64,000 nt of DNA from Frankiales bacterium (GTDB lineage Bacteria; Actinomycetota; Actinomycetes; Mycobacteriales; SCTD01): assembly GCA_025966135.1 (NCBI GenBank), contig JAOPVP010000009.1, positions 35,470 to 99,469 on the forward strand. The letters are read 5' to 3'. The notes beneath the pieces are model-generated. The model saw only the letters and a list, made by a program, of their open reading frames with translations. It was not told the origin of the DNA and made no database searches. The translations under genes and the position numbers were made by a program. The number at the start of each line of letters is the position of its first letter. Position 1 is the stretch's first letter. Positions 26,118 to 34,753 of this stretch are shown here, piece after piece.

Positions 26118-28475
26118 GTGGCACCTGATGCTCCTGTCCCCACCGCCGCCGACGAGCCGGTCCAGGTCGACCTCGACGACCACGACCGCGCCTCCGAGCC
26201 GACCGTCACCTCCCCGGCCACCGGCACCGGCCCGCCCACCGGCCGTCGCGTCCGGGCCCGCCTGGCGCGCCTGACTGCGCCGTCGAAGCCCGGTGGCACC
26301 CCGCCCGTCCTGGAGCCCTTGCTCCGGACGGTCCGCACCAGCCACCCCAAGGCCGACACCCGGCTGGTCGTCCGCGCCTATGAGGTCGCGGAGCAGATGC
26401 ACGGCGACCAGCGCCGCCGCAGCGGCGACTTGTACATCACGCACCCGCTGGCGGTCACGACCATCCTGGCCGAGCTCGGGATGGACACGACCACGCTGGT
26501 GGCCGCCCTCCTGCACGACACCGTCGAGGACACGCCGTACACGCTCGAGGACGTCGAGGAGGAGTTCGGCGAGGACGTCGCACACCTCGTCGACGGCGTC
26601 ACCAAGCTCGACAAGATCAAGTACGGCGAAGCCGCCGAGGCCGAGACGATCCGCAAGATGGTCGTCGCGATGGCCCGCGACCCCCGCGTCCTGGTCATCA
26701 AGCTCGCCGACCGGCTCCACAACATGCGGACCCTGCGGTACCTCCGGCAGGAGAAGCAGGAGCGGATCGCCACCACGACGCTCGAGATCTTCGCGCCTCT
26801 TGCCCACCGCCTCGGCATGAACACCATCAAGTGGGAGCTCGAGGACCTCGCCTTCGCCACCCTCTACCCCAAGAGGTACGACGAGATCGTCCGCCTCGTG
26901 GCCGACCGGGCGCCGTCCCGGGACACCCAGCTGGCCGAGGTGGTGGAGCGCGTCAGCTCCGACCTCAAGGCAGCCAAGATCAAGGCGACCGTTACGGGGC
27001 GGCCGAAGCACTACTACTCGATCTACCAGAAGATGATCGTCCGTGGCCGGGACTTCGCCGACATCTACGACCTCGTGGGCATCCGCGTGACGGTCGACTC
27101 GGTCCGCGACTGCTACGCGACGCTCGGCACGATCCATGCGATGTGGAGCCCGGTCCCCGGGCGGTTCAAGGACTACATCGCGATGCCCAAGTTCAACATG
27201 TACCAGTCGCTGCACACCTCGGTGATCGGTCCCGAGGGCAAGCCCGTCGAGCTCCAGATCCGCACCCTGGAGATGCACAAGCGCGCGGAGTACGGCATCG
27301 CTGCGCACTGGAAGTACAAGGAGGGCGGGGCGGCTCCGGGTACCGCCCGGCCGAGCAAGGGCGACGACATGGCGTGGCTGCGCCAGCTGCTGGACTGGCA
27401 GAAGGAGGCGGCCGATCCCGGCGACTTCCTGGACTCCCTGCGCTTTGACCTGCACAGCGCTGAGGTCTTCGTCTTCACCCCCAAGGGCGACGTCGTCTCG
27501 CTGCCTGCCGGGGCCACCCCGGTCGACTTCGCGTACGGCGTTCACACCGAGGTCGGCCACCGTTGCATCGGTGCCCGCGTCAACGGCCGTCTCGTCCCGC
27601 TCGAGTCGACGCTCGACAACGGCGACGTCGTCGAGATCTTCACCTCCAAGGCCGAGAGCGCCCACCCCTCACGCGACTGGCTGCAGTTCGTCAAGAGCCC
27701 ACGGGCGCGCAACAAGATCCGGCAGTGGTTCGCCAAGGAGCGCCGCGAGGATGCGGTCGAGACCGGCAAGGACCACATCGGCCGTGCCATGCGCAAGGCC
27801 GGGCTGCCGCTGCAGCGGCTGCTCGGCGGCGACGCCCTGCTCAACCTGGCCAAGGAGCTGCGGCTCGCCGACGTCACCGCGCTCTACGTCGAGGTCGGCG
27901 AGGGCCGCCTCTCGGCCCAGACCGTGGTCCAGAAGATCATTTCCGGGATGGGTGGCGCCGATGGTGCCGCTGAGGACCTTGCCGAGACCGCTGTCCCGAC
28001 CCGCCCCGCGCGACCGCGTCCGCCGGGAGATCCCGGGGTCGTCGTCAAGGACGTCGCCGACGTCTGGGTCAAGCTCGCGAAGTGCTGCACCCCGGTGCCC
28101 GGGGACGACGTCGTCGGTTTCGTGACCCGCGGTCGAGGGGTCTCGGTGCACCGTCGCGACTGCACCAACGCCGGCGACCTGCTCGCCGACCCGGCCCGGC
28201 TGGTCGAGGTCGAGTGGGCGCCCACCGCCGGCTCTCTGTTCCTGGTCAACATCCAGGTGGAGGCGCTCGACCGCACCCGTCTGCTGTCGGACGTGACCCG
28301 CGTGCTGTCCGACGCGCACGTCAACATCCTGTCGGCGACCGTCACCACCACTCGGGACCGGGTCGCGGTCTCCCGGTTCTCCTTCGAGATGGCCGACCCC
28401 AAGCACATGGGCCACCTGCTGGGCCAGGTCCGCAGCGTCGAGGGCGTCTACGACGCCTACCGCGTCACCAGCTGA
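26118..28475 (+). CDS. relA: Bifunctional (p)ppGpp synthetase/hydrolase RelA/SpoT
   Basis: This 785-residue Rsh protein controls the alarmone (p)ppGpp. The hydrolase domain is intact ([56 protein letters not shown]). The synthetase domain has [30 protein letters not shown] and [22 protein letters not shown] ([20 protein letters not shown]), zinc-finger/conserved-cysteine ([23 protein letters not shown]) and ACT domains follow. Both activities are predicted. GTG 26118 has a strong ribosome binding site; the open frame extends upstream without homology. The leading 45 residues are Pro/Thr-rich. Confidence 0.96.
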   Translation: MAPDAPVPTAADEPVQVDLDDHDRASEPTVTSPATGTGPPTGRRVRARLARLTAPSKPGGTPPVLEPLLRTVRTSHPKADTRLVVRAYEVAEQMHGDQRRRSGDLYITHPLAVTTILAELGMDTTTLVAALLHDTVEDTPYTLEDVEEEFGEDVAHLVDGVTKLDKIKYGEAAEAETIRKMVVAMARDPRVLVIKLADRLHNMRTLRYLRQEKQERIATTTLEIFAPLAHRLGMNTIKWELEDLAFATLYPKRYDEIVRLVADRAPSRDTQLAEVVERVSSDLKAAKIKATVTGRPKHYYSIYQKMIVRGRDFADIYDLVGIRVTVDSVRDCYATLGTIHAMWSPVPGRFKDYIAMPKFNMYQSLHTSVIGPEGKPVELQIRTLEMHKRAEYGIAAHWKYKEGGAAPGTARPSKGDDMAWLRQLLDWQKEAADPGDFLDSLRFDLHSAEVFVFTPKGDVVSLPAGATPVDFAYGVHTEVGHRCIGARVNGRLVPLESTLDNGDVVEIFTSKAESAHPSRDWLQFVKSPRARNKIRQWFAKERREDAVETGKDHIGRAMRKAGLPLQRLLGGDALLNLAKELRLADVTALYVEVGEGRLSAQTVVQKIISGMGGADGAAEDLAETAVPTRPARPRPPGDPGVVVKDVADVWVKLAKCCTPVPGDDVVGFVTRGRGVSVHRRDCTNAGDLLADPARLVEVEWAPTAGSLFLVNIQVEALDRTRLLSDVTRVLSDAHVNILSATVTTTRDRVAVSRFSFEMADPKHMGHLLGQVRSVEGVYDAYRVTS

Positions 28476-28542
28476 CCCCCCAGGACGTCCGGGTTGGCGC
28501 CCGTTCGCGCTGGCCGTCCGACTATTCCCTCGTCCGCAAGTA

Positions 28543-28571
28543 TCAAGACCCACTCTCCGTTCGGCCGATGC
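28543..28571 (+). promoter_or_regulatory. Sigma-28-like promoter of the subtilase gene (17-base spacer)
   Basis: TCAAG starts at 28543 and GCCGATGC spans 28564-28571. This is the same pair of boxes found before the Roadblock, EPS, pilB, pilT and pilin genes, but with a TCAA-to-octamer spacer of 17 instead of 16 bases. The predicted transcript would start near 28578 and reach the AGGAGG and GTG 28610. The ATG at 28568 lies inside the -10 box, which argues against using it as the start codon. Confidence 0.55.
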
Positions 28572-28609
28572 CCCCTGCGTCCAAGCACCTCAGCGCAGGA
28601 GGCCCGCTC

Positions 28610-30181
28610 GTGTCCGCACGCACCGCGATCACCGCAGGAGCGCTGCTGACGGCCGCCATCACGTCAGGATCGATCGGTGCCCTCAGCAGCGCCGCAGCCC
28701 TCCCCACGCCGGAGCCTGCCAGCGCGTCGACGGCGGCCGATTGGGTGCCTTCGACAGTGCTCGTGCAATGGAGGCCTGACGCACCGTCGGCGGTGCGGGC
28801 TTCGTTGCTCCGAACCGCCGAGGCACGCGTCACCCGGCACCTGAGCACTCTCGGCGTCGATGTCCTCCAGGTGCCGGCGGGGGCGGAGCAGCACGTCGTC
28901 GAGGCGCTCCACAGGTCAGGACGAGCACTGGTCGCCGAGCGCGACGGCGTCGTGCACGCCACAGATGTCACGCCGGACGACCCGTACTGGCCCAAGGAGT
29001 GGGGACCGAGCCGGGTACACGCGCCGACGGCGTGGTCCACGACGACGGGAAGCAGCGCTGTGACCGTGGCGGTGCTGGACACCGGCCTCAACGTCTCGTT
29101 GCCGGAGTTCTCCGGGCGGGTGCTGCCCGGCTACAACGCGTTCACAGGTACGGCGGACGTGACCGACGACAACAGCCATGGGACCGCGGCAGCCGGGGTC
29201 GCCCTGGCGCAGGGCAACAATGCCCAGGGAGTCGCTGGTCTGTGCTGGCAGTGCTCGGTGCTGCCGGTCAAGGTCATGGACGCCAACGGCTCCGGCTCCG
29301 ACAGCACCGTCGCCGCCGGCGTGACCTGGGCTGTGGACCACGGGGCACGCGTCCTGAGCCTCAGCCTGGGAGGGTCCTCCACGAGCTCGGTCCTGAGCAG
29401 CGCCATCACCTACGCCCAGAACCACGGCGCTCTCGTGGTGGCGGCAGCCGGGAACTACAGCAGCTCGGCCCCGTTCTACCCGGCCGCTTACAACGGCGTG
29501 CTGTCCGTCGCAGCGACCGACCAGTACGACGCGCTCTACAGCTACAGCGACTACGGCTCGTGGGTGGATGTGGCCGCGCCCGGCTCGAACTACTCGGTCT
29601 GGCCCAGCGGCAACGTCTTCCTGTTCGGCGGGACCTCGTCGGCCACTCCGGTCGTCGCAGGGCTCGCCGGCCTGTTGGTGTCGGTATCGCCTGCCGCCAC
29701 TGCCGACCAGGTGCAGGCGGCGATCGCCGGCACCACGACACCCGTCACCGGCAACCCCCTCGCGCACGGCCGGGTCGACGCTGCTGCCGCCCTCACCGCC
29801 TTGACCGGTACGGCGACGCCCGCGGTCAGCCCGAGCTCCAGTCCGACGGTGAGCCCGAGCCCGACGGTGAGTGCTTCCGCGACGCCGTCGCCCAGTGCCG
29901 GCGCGACCACCACGACGTCGACCGCCAGTGGGTCCATCCCCAAGCCTGGAACGGTCACGCTCGGCTACACCACCTCGGGAGGCCCGGTCAGCCTCACGCT
30001 GACCAGCGCCTCCGCCACGCTCACCGTGTCCGTCCTGGACAGCTCAGGCTCGACGGTGGTCACGGGCAGCGGGGCGTCCGGGCTGACGCTGTCAGGCACG
30101 GTTCCCAGCGGCGGTTTCACGGTCGTCCTGCGGGGCGCTGCACGCACCAAGTACGCCGTCTCGGTCTCCCGCCCGTCCTGA
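28610..30181 (+). CDS. Secreted S8 family serine peptidase (subtilase)
   Basis: This 523-residue exported protease has a signal peptide (about residues 1-34, ending ...GALSSAAALP) and an I9-like propeptide (VPSTVLVQWRPDAPSAVRAS through the AERDGVVHAT region). The catalytic domain has Asp in VTVAVLDTGLNVSLPEF, His in VTDDNSHGTAAAGVALA and Ser in FLFGGTSSATPVVAGLAG. Four Cys/Trp residues occur in GLCWQCSVLPVKV. After the catalytic domain comes a Ser/Thr/Pro linker and a C-terminal beta-rich domain of about 80 residues ending SVSRPS. GTG 28610 has AGGAGG eight bases upstream. The gene has a sigma-28-like promoter and ends at a bidirectional terminator. Confidence 0.92.
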   Translation: MSARTAITAGALLTAAITSGSIGALSSAAALPTPEPASASTAADWVPSTVLVQWRPDAPSAVRASLLRTAEARVTRHLSTLGVDVLQVPAGAEQHVVEALHRSGRALVAERDGVVHATDVTPDDPYWPKEWGPSRVHAPTAWSTTTGSSAVTVAVLDTGLNVSLPEFSGRVLPGYNAFTGTADVTDDNSHGTAAAGVALAQGNNAQGVAGLCWQCSVLPVKVMDANGSGSDSTVAAGVTWAVDHGARVLSLSLGGSSTSSVLSSAITYAQNHGALVVAAAGNYSSSAPFYPAAYNGVLSVAATDQYDALYSYSDYGSWVDVAAPGSNYSVWPSGNVFLFGGTSSATPVVAGLAGLLVSVSPAATADQVQAAIAGTTTPVTGNPLAHGRVDAAAALTALTGTATPAVSPSSSPTVSPSPTVSASATPSPSAGATTTTSTASGSIPKPGTVTLGYTTSGGPVSLTLTSASATLTVSVLDSSGSTVVTGSGASGLTLSGTVPSGGFTVVLRGAARTKYAVSVSRPS

Positions 30182-30219
30182 CGGCGACGGCCCCGACCGA
30201 AGCCGGTCGGGGCTGCCGT
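30181..30219. terminator. Bidirectional hairpin terminator
   Basis: CCCCGACCG (30191-30199) pairs perfectly with CGGTCGGGG (30204-30212) around an AAGC loop, and ACGGC (30181-30185) pairs with GCCGT (30215-30219) outside it. It sits between the convergent subtilase and surface protein genes and can stop both. There is no long T-run, as is common in high-GC actinobacteria. Confidence 0.7.
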
Positions 30220-30229
30220 CTGGCTCAGG

Positions 30230-32101
30230 TCAGATGCAGGTCTGGGCCTGGCTCTGGTTGATCGCCGTGAACAGCGGAATAAGGGCAGCCGTGATGGCCG
30301 TCTTGCTGCTGGCGTAGCCGCTGTACTGCCCCGCACTGGCCGTGAGCAGGTGTCCGACCGTGTCGCAGGTCGCCAGCCCGAGGCCGGTCTGCAGCGCGCT
30401 CGGGATGATGACCTTCTGGCCTGCGCTCAGCGTCGGCTTGCCGGCGCTGGAGGAGTTGACGTAGGTGGCGGTGTCCAGGGCGGTAGTGAGCCACTGCCCC
30501 TCGACCATCTTGGTGCCGGTGCCGGCAGCAGCTGCCACGGAGAACACGTTGAGGTCGAACGTGGGCAGGTAGCTCTTGGCGCTGAGGGTCGTGCAGGCGG
30601 CGCTGTCGTAGTAGTAGGCGCTCGCCGGCGACTTGGCGCTGGTGTAGGCGTCCGGCAGGTAGTTGAGCGCCCCGTGCGAGCCGAGCGCCGGCAGGTAGCC
30701 GTTCACGGTCCCGCAGGCGGCCGCGGTGTTGGCCTTGAGGAGGGCCTGGCCGTTCTTGTTCTGCCACCAGCCCATCGTCAGGCCACCGCTGTTAGGCCCG
30801 CACAGGGTCACGGACGCGCTCGCATGCGCACCGGTCTCCACGATCGTCGCCGTGTTGGGGTAGGTGACGCAGTTGGAGTTCGACAGCGTCCGGCTGTACG
30901 ACCAGGTGTAGGTGTCGGAAGCGGTGGCAGGGCTGAGCAGCGCGGCAGTCCCGCCGTTGAAGGCGTCGTTGACGCTGATCGTCTCCGGATCGCTCCCCGC
31001 GGTCAGGGTCGCGGCAGGGAAGTCGAACGGATTGCTGGCGACCGGCAGGTCCTGGTCGCCGAGGCCGTCGCCGAGGTCGTAGGTCACCGTCGCTGTGTTC
31101 GTGTAGCTCGCCGAGGTGTCCGGCGCTGAGGAGAACGTGCAGGTGTAGTCCACGGAGTTCTGTCCGGGATCGAGTCCGACCTTGCCGGGCACCGTGAGGA
31201 AACCCGTGCTGTTGTCGAGAGTGCAGCTGTCCGTGGAAGCCGGGGACAGGCCGTTCTCGGAGATGATGACGTCCAACGGACTGTCGTTGCTGTTGGAAAC
31301 TGTGATCGTCCCCGTGACGCCGTACGTCTCGGTGGCGCTCTTGGTCGCCGTGACCGCGTAGCTGACCGTCTTGCTCGGGGCCAGGTAGGTCTGCGAGGCG
31401 GCGCCGCCGACCGTCTTGCCGAGGGTCCAGGTCACGGTGCGGTGGTGCGACGGATCTGCCGTCTTCTCCGCGGCGGGCGCGACCTGCACGGTCCCCGGAG
31501 GGACGCCCTCGCCGACCTTGAAGGCGTCGTACTTGCAGTCGCTCGCAACGACGTGCTGCGCGGCCGTCCCGTTCGCGACGGGCGCGTACTGGCACACCGC
31601 GGCAAGGTAGACGCCTCCGCTGTTGGTGGTGTCGGCGAAGTCAGCGGCCTGGATGACCCCAGCGGGGCTGATCGGGTGAAGGGCCAGGTTCGTGGCGCCG
31701 ACGATCGGGGTCGCGATGCCGTGGCCGTCAGCGTGGAAGGAGCGCTCTGCAGCCGTGCCTCCCAGCGGGTCGCTGAGGTTGCCGTCCCCCCCGTCGTTGG
31801 GGTCCGACTGGCCCCCGGGCACCAAGATCGCGAAGAAGTAGTCGCCCTCCGCCAGGAAGTGGGCGCTCGTGTTGTTGGGACCACCGGACAGGTAGACGTC
31901 GGTCTTGGCAAGGTACTGGTTCTGGTTGACCGACGTGGCGTCCACGTTCGTCGTCTGAACGGCGCCAGACACCTTCCCGGGCACGGCGGCCGAGGCGGGC
32001 GTGGCTGCGGTGAGCACCGGGAAGGCGCCGAGCAGCAGGGCTCCGGCTCCCAGCAGCGCGGTGCGTTGCACCCCACGGCGCAGCGGTCGTTGCATGCTCA
32101 T
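30230..32101 (-). CDS. Large secreted surface protein, unrecognised family
   Basis: This 623-residue exported protein has a twin-basic signal region (MSMQRPLRRGVQRTALLGAG, then a hydrophobic core and ASA cleavage site). The middle contains beta-rich repeats like those of bacterial surface adhesins (SYAVTATKSATETYGVTGTI, then DYTCTFSSAPDTSASYTNTA, with paired cysteines). The C-terminal 180 residues begin TMGWWQNKNGQALLKAN and contain FDLNVFSVAAAAGTGTKMVE; similar modules end other actinobacterial surface proteins. Neither an LPXTG motif nor a C-terminal helix is present, so it may be released or held by other means. The ATG at 32101 follows GGGGGG. No enzymatic motif is visible. The adjacent LuxR-type gene is upstream on the same strand. 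Confidence 0.75.
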   Translation of the reverse strand: MSMQRPLRRGVQRTALLGAGALLLGAFPVLTAATPASAAVPGKVSGAVQTTNVDATSVNQNQYLAKTDVYLSGGPNNTSAHFLAEGDYFFAILVPGGQSDPNDGGDGNLSDPLGGTAAERSFHADGHGIATPIVGATNLALHPISPAGVIQAADFADTTNSGGVYLAAVCQYAPVANGTAAQHVVASDCKYDAFKVGEGVPPGTVQVAPAAEKTADPSHHRTVTWTLGKTVGGAASQTYLAPSKTVSYAVTATKSATETYGVTGTITVSNSNDSPLDVIISENGLSPASTDSCTLDNSTGFLTVPGKVGLDPGQNSVDYTCTFSSAPDTSASYTNTATVTYDLGDGLGDQDLPVASNPFDFPAATLTAGSDPETISVNDAFNGGTAALLSPATASDTYTWSYSRTLSNSNCVTYPNTATIVETGAHASASVTLCGPNSGGLTMGWWQNKNGQALLKANTAAACGTVNGYLPALGSHGALNYLPDAYTSAKSPASAYYYDSAACTTLSAKSYLPTFDLNVFSVAAAAGTGTKMVEGQWLTTALDTATYVNSSSAGKPTLSAGQKVIIPSALQTGLGLATCDTVGHLLTASAGQYSGYASSKTAITAALIPLFTAINQSQAQTCI

Positions 32102-32191
32102 CGCGTTCCCCCCAAACCTGCGCGGCGACTTGCCGCAGTGTCGAACGTTGGTCATTCTCCGGGACGCGGAAGATCATCAGAGCGCCGCAGG

Positions 32192-32209
32192 CGTTGAGAT
32201 TCCTCAACG
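32192..32209. promoter_or_regulatory. Inverted repeat, candidate operator
   Basis: CGTTGAG (32192-32198) and CTCAACG (32203-32209) form a perfect 7-base dyad with a 4-base centre (ATTC). It lies in the gap between the LuxR-type regulator and the surface protein gene, about 90 bases before the latter's ATG. Size and symmetry suit a dimeric NarL/LuxR-type regulator, making the neighbouring gene product a candidate ligand. It could alternatively be part of a weak terminator after the regulator gene. Confidence 0.35.
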
Positions 32210-32218
32210 GCCGCTGGG

Positions 32219-32860
32219 TCACGCGTGCTGAAGGAGCCGAACCGCAGCGGCTCGGCTGTCCACGTCCAGCTTCCGCAAGACCGCTGACACGTGCGTGCGC
32301 ACCGTGACCGGCGAGATGAACAGGAGCTTGGCGATCGCGTCGGTGTCCAGCCCCTGCCCGAGCAGCTCCAGGACTTCCCACTCGCGATCCGTCAGGTGCA
32401 CGTGGGAGGTGTCGAGGCGGGGACGTCCGGGTGCGCGGCGTCGGAACTCGTTGAGGACGCGCGACACCACGGCCCGCGGTAGGGCTGGCTCTCCGGCCAG
32501 CACGCCACGGAGAGCTCGGGCAAGGCTGCTCGGCGGTGTGTCCTGCAGCAGATAACCCTGCACGCCGGCGCGCAGCAGTGCGAACAGCTCCTGGTCGTCG
32601 TGGGCAAGGGCTATCGCGACGATCGGAACGCCGGGGTACCTGCTGTGGAGGCCGCGCGCAAGCTCGATCCCGGTCTGGGCGAGCCTCGCGTCAAGAAGCA
32701 CCAGGTCGGCGGACCGGTTCAGGACGGCGCTCGCGAGCAGGGCAAAGGAGCAGGATCTGGCAACCACCTCGAAACCGTCTATTTCGGCGATCATCGGCGA
32801 GCAGCCGCTCGGTTCTCCCACGACGACGCGCAGTCGCGCATCGGCCTCGCTCTTCCGCAC
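32219..32860 (-). CDS. LuxR/NarL-type regulator with a degenerate receiver
   Basis: This protein of about 213 residues has a response-regulator-like N-terminal half and a C-terminal LuxR HTH. The HTH is complete: HLTDREWEVLELLGQGLDTD, AIAKLLFISPVTVRTHVSAV, LRKLDVDSRAAAVRLL. In the receiver, DLVLLDARLAQTG keeps the Asp, but the conserved N-terminal acidic pair and the late Lys are not evident (GYLLQDTPPSSL instead of a K-P motif), so it may act without phosphorylation. No sensor kinase gene is adjacent. GTG 32860 is preferred because a terminator and a strong hairpin occupy the DNA just upstream. It may regulate the surface protein gene. Confidence 0.75.
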   Translation of the reverse strand: MRKSEADARLRVVVGEPSGCSPMIAEIDGFEVVARSCSFALLASAVLNRSADLVLLDARLAQTGIELARGLHSRYPGVPIVAIALAHDDQELFALLRAGVQGYLLQDTPPSSLARALRGVLAGEPALPRAVVSRVLNEFRRRAPGRPRLDTSHVHLTDREWEVLELLGQGLDTDAIAKLLFISPVTVRTHVSAVLRKLDVDSRAAAVRLLQHA

Positions 32861-32912
32861 CGCGGCCAGCCCCCTGTTACGCGCGGCAGGCCCCCCCGAG
32901 CGACCTGTGTCG

Positions 32913-32934
32913 AACGAGACCCGTCGTCGGGTCT
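32913..32934. repeat. Perfect 9-base inverted repeat upstream of the LuxR-type gene
   Basis: CGAGACCCG and CGGGTCTCG flank a TCGT centre, about 55 bases before the chosen GTG of the regulator. It may be an operator (possibly for autoregulation) or a leader hairpin. It differs from the dyad at 32192-32209. Confidence 0.5.
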
Positions 32935-32986
32935 CGCGAGCGTCATCGTGCGCGTCCCGCCCAAGGGTATGGCCACCCAGGCACAA

Positions 32987-33026
32987 CGAAGGCCGGCGCT
33001 TCCCCTGAGGGAGGCGCCGGCCTTCG
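32987..33026 (-). terminator. Hairpin terminator of the cyclophilin gene
   Basis: CGAAGGCCGGCGC (32987-32999) and GCGCCGGCCTTCG (33014-33026) form a perfect 13-base stem with a 14-base loop, located 17 bases after the stop codon of the peptidylprolyl isomerase gene. It separates that gene from the LuxR-type gene on the same strand. Confidence 0.8.
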
Positions 33027-33043
33027 CCGTACCGCTGCTGTTG

Positions 33044-33859
33044 CTAGGAAGCGGTGACCGTCTTGAGGGTGACCGCGAGCTTGGGCTTGCCGTCGCCGGC
33101 CGGGTTCGACCCCGCCTTCGCGACCTTGTCCAGGACGGTGAGCCCCGAGGTGATGGTCCCGAACGGTGTGTAGCTCGCCGGTAGCTGGGTGTCCTTGTAG
33201 ACGAGGAAGAACTGGCTGCCGTTGGTGCCTGCGCCGGCGTTGGCCATCGCCACGGTGCCCCGGGGGTAGGTCGCGCCCGTGAGGTTCTCGTCCGCGAACT
33301 TGTACCCCGGGCCGCCGCCACCGGTGCCGGTCGGGTCGCCGCACTGCAGGACGTAGATGCCGGAGGTGGTGAGGCGGTGGCACGACGTGCCGTCGAAGTA
33401 CTTCTGCGTGGCCAGGTAGCGGAAGCTGTTGACCGTGCACGGCGCCTTGGCGGCGTTGAGCGTGAGGTCGATCTGCCCGATGTTGGTGCTCAGCCCGACC
33501 GAGACCGGCTTGCTGGCCTGGACGCCGGTCGTCGGCGGCTTGCCAGGCAGCTTTTTGGAGGACGTGCCGGAGCTGGTGTAGGTGCACGAACCGGTGAAGG
33601 CAGCAGGCGAGGCCGCGGCCGTGGGCGAGGCCACGGGGGTGGCGGAGGCCGCCGTCTGCGAGAGCGTGGCCTTCTTGTTGGAGCTGCCGCCGACCGCGAT
33701 GACCACCACGATCACCACGGCGATGGCCGCGAGGCCCGCCACCGCCGCGAGGATGGTCTGGCGTTGCCTGCGGCGGCGCGCCTCACCGGCAGCCCGGCGT
33801 GCGGCCTGGCGCTCCGCGCGCATCCGGGCGAGCTCGCGCTCGCGCTTGTTGCTTGCCAA
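33044..33859 (-). CDS. Membrane-anchored cyclophilin-type peptidylprolyl isomerase
   Basis: This 271-residue protein has a highly basic N-terminus (KRERELARMRAERQAARRAA), one membrane helix (TILAAVAGLAAIAVVIVVVI), a Ser/Thr/Ala linker, and an extracytoplasmic cyclophilin domain. The fold is seen in QIDLTLNAAKAPCTVNSFRY, HRLTTSGIYVLQCGDPTGTG and TNGSQFFLVYKDTQLPASYT (Q-F-F catalytic loop). The active-site Arg is in CHRLTTSG. The position next to relA and the MBL hydrolase gene matches the mycobacterial ppiB neighbourhood. It probably assists folding outside the membrane. Confidence 0.93.
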   Translation of the reverse strand: MASNKRERELARMRAERQAARRAAGEARRRRQRQTILAAVAGLAAIAVVIVVVIAVGGSSNKKATLSQTAASATPVASPTAAASPAAFTGSCTYTSSGTSSKKLPGKPPTTGVQASKPVSVGLSTNIGQIDLTLNAAKAPCTVNSFRYLATQKYFDGTSCHRLTTSGIYVLQCGDPTGTGGGGPGYKFADENLTGATYPRGTVAMANAGAGTNGSQFFLVYKDTQLPASYTPFGTITSGLTVLDKVAKAGSNPAGDGKPKLAVTLKTVTAS

Positions 33860-34078
33860 GGCTGTCCTCCTGGTTGTGGTGTGTCCGGATTCTACGGAGT
33901 CGGGTTCATGGGTTGCATCAAGACTGGACGTGCGACGGCGACGCTCGTGATCGTCATGGACACCTCGAGGGCTGGTCCCGTGCGCATGAGCCTAGGGAAA
34001 TCTCCCTCGGGGGCATGGCGACCGCGCCGGTAGGGTCGAGAGCTCTGACCAACAAGCCCCCACGAGGAGACGACGATC

Positions 34079-34753
34079 GTGTTCGTCCGCGGGTTCCCCG
34101 CCGCAGCCTTCGCCACCAACTGCTGGGTCGTCGCGCCCGCAGAGGGCGAGCAGTGCGTCGTCATCGACCCGGGGATCGGGGTCGAGGACCAGCTCGATGA
34201 GGTTCTGCGCGAGCACCGGCTGCAACCGGTCGCCGTGCTGCTGACCCACGGGCACCTCGACCACACCTTCTCCGTGACCCCGGTGTGCGGCGCCCGCGAC
34301 ATCCCTGCCTGGATCCACCCTGCTGACCTGGAGCTGCTGGCCGACCCGATGAAGGGGCTGTCGCCGGAGTCGCGCAGCATGTTCGGTGGGCGCCTCGAGT
34401 GGACCGAGCCGTCGAACGTGGCGCTGCTCGACCCCTCGGCGCCTCTCCAGCTGGCGGGCCTCACCTTCGCGACCGACTTCGCGCCCGGCCACACGCCGGG
34501 CTCGGTGGTGTTCGAGACGGAGCGGACCTTGTTCTCCGGCGACGTGCTGTTCGCCGGCTCGATCGGCCGCACCGACCTGCCGGGCGGCTCGTGGGAGCAG
34601 ATGCAGGACTCCCTGGCGCGCGTGATCCTGCCCAAGCCTGACGACCTGGTGGTGCACACCGGCCACGGGCCGTCCACGACGATCGGCCGCGAGCGCGCCT
34701 CCAACCCGTACCTGCAGGACCTCGCCGCCGCCCCGCCCTCCCGGGGCCTGTGA
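34079..34753 (+). CDS. MBL fold hydrolase, glyoxalase II-like
   Basis: This 224-residue metallo-beta-lactamase-fold protein carries the zinc signature [18 protein letters not shown] (HxHxDH), then [20 protein letters not shown], then the second-site Asp in [18 protein letters not shown] and the final His in [16 protein letters not shown]. The Ser/Gly-rich GRTDLPGG is typical of the hydroxyacylglutathione hydrolase-like and persulfide dioxygenase-like group. The GTG start is at 34079, after GAGGAGA. TAGGGT at 34031-34036 may be its -10 element. Its TGA overlaps the hisS ATG, giving a coupled pair as in mycobacteria. Confidence 0.9.
   Translation: MFVRGFPAAAFATNCWVVAPAEGEQCVVIDPGIGVEDQLDEVLREHRLQPVAVLLTHGHLDHTFSVTPVCGARDIPAWIHPADLELLADPMKGLSPESRSMFGGRLEWTEPSNVALLDPSAPLQLAGLTFATDFAPGHTPGSVVFETERTLFSGDVLFAGSIGRTDLPGGSWEQMQDSLARVILPKPDDLVVHTGHGPSTTIGRERASNPYLQDLAAAPPSRGL

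Noticed and set aside
28999..30261. 420-codon open frame overlapping the subtilase gene in another frame
   Set aside because: Composition is dominated by Arg, Gly and Gln from frame-shifted GC-rich codons; the overlapping frame holds the full catalytic triad.
32102..32218. Sigma-28-like promoter before the surface protein gene
   Set aside because: On the minus strand TCAA is followed by CTGATG-type sequence only about 12 bases later, not at 16; no matching octamer is present.
32861..32986. Longer N-terminus of the LuxR-type regulator starting at 32986
   Set aside because: This stretch contains a perfect 9-base hairpin and abuts the cyclophilin terminator; its translation does not resemble a receiver domain.
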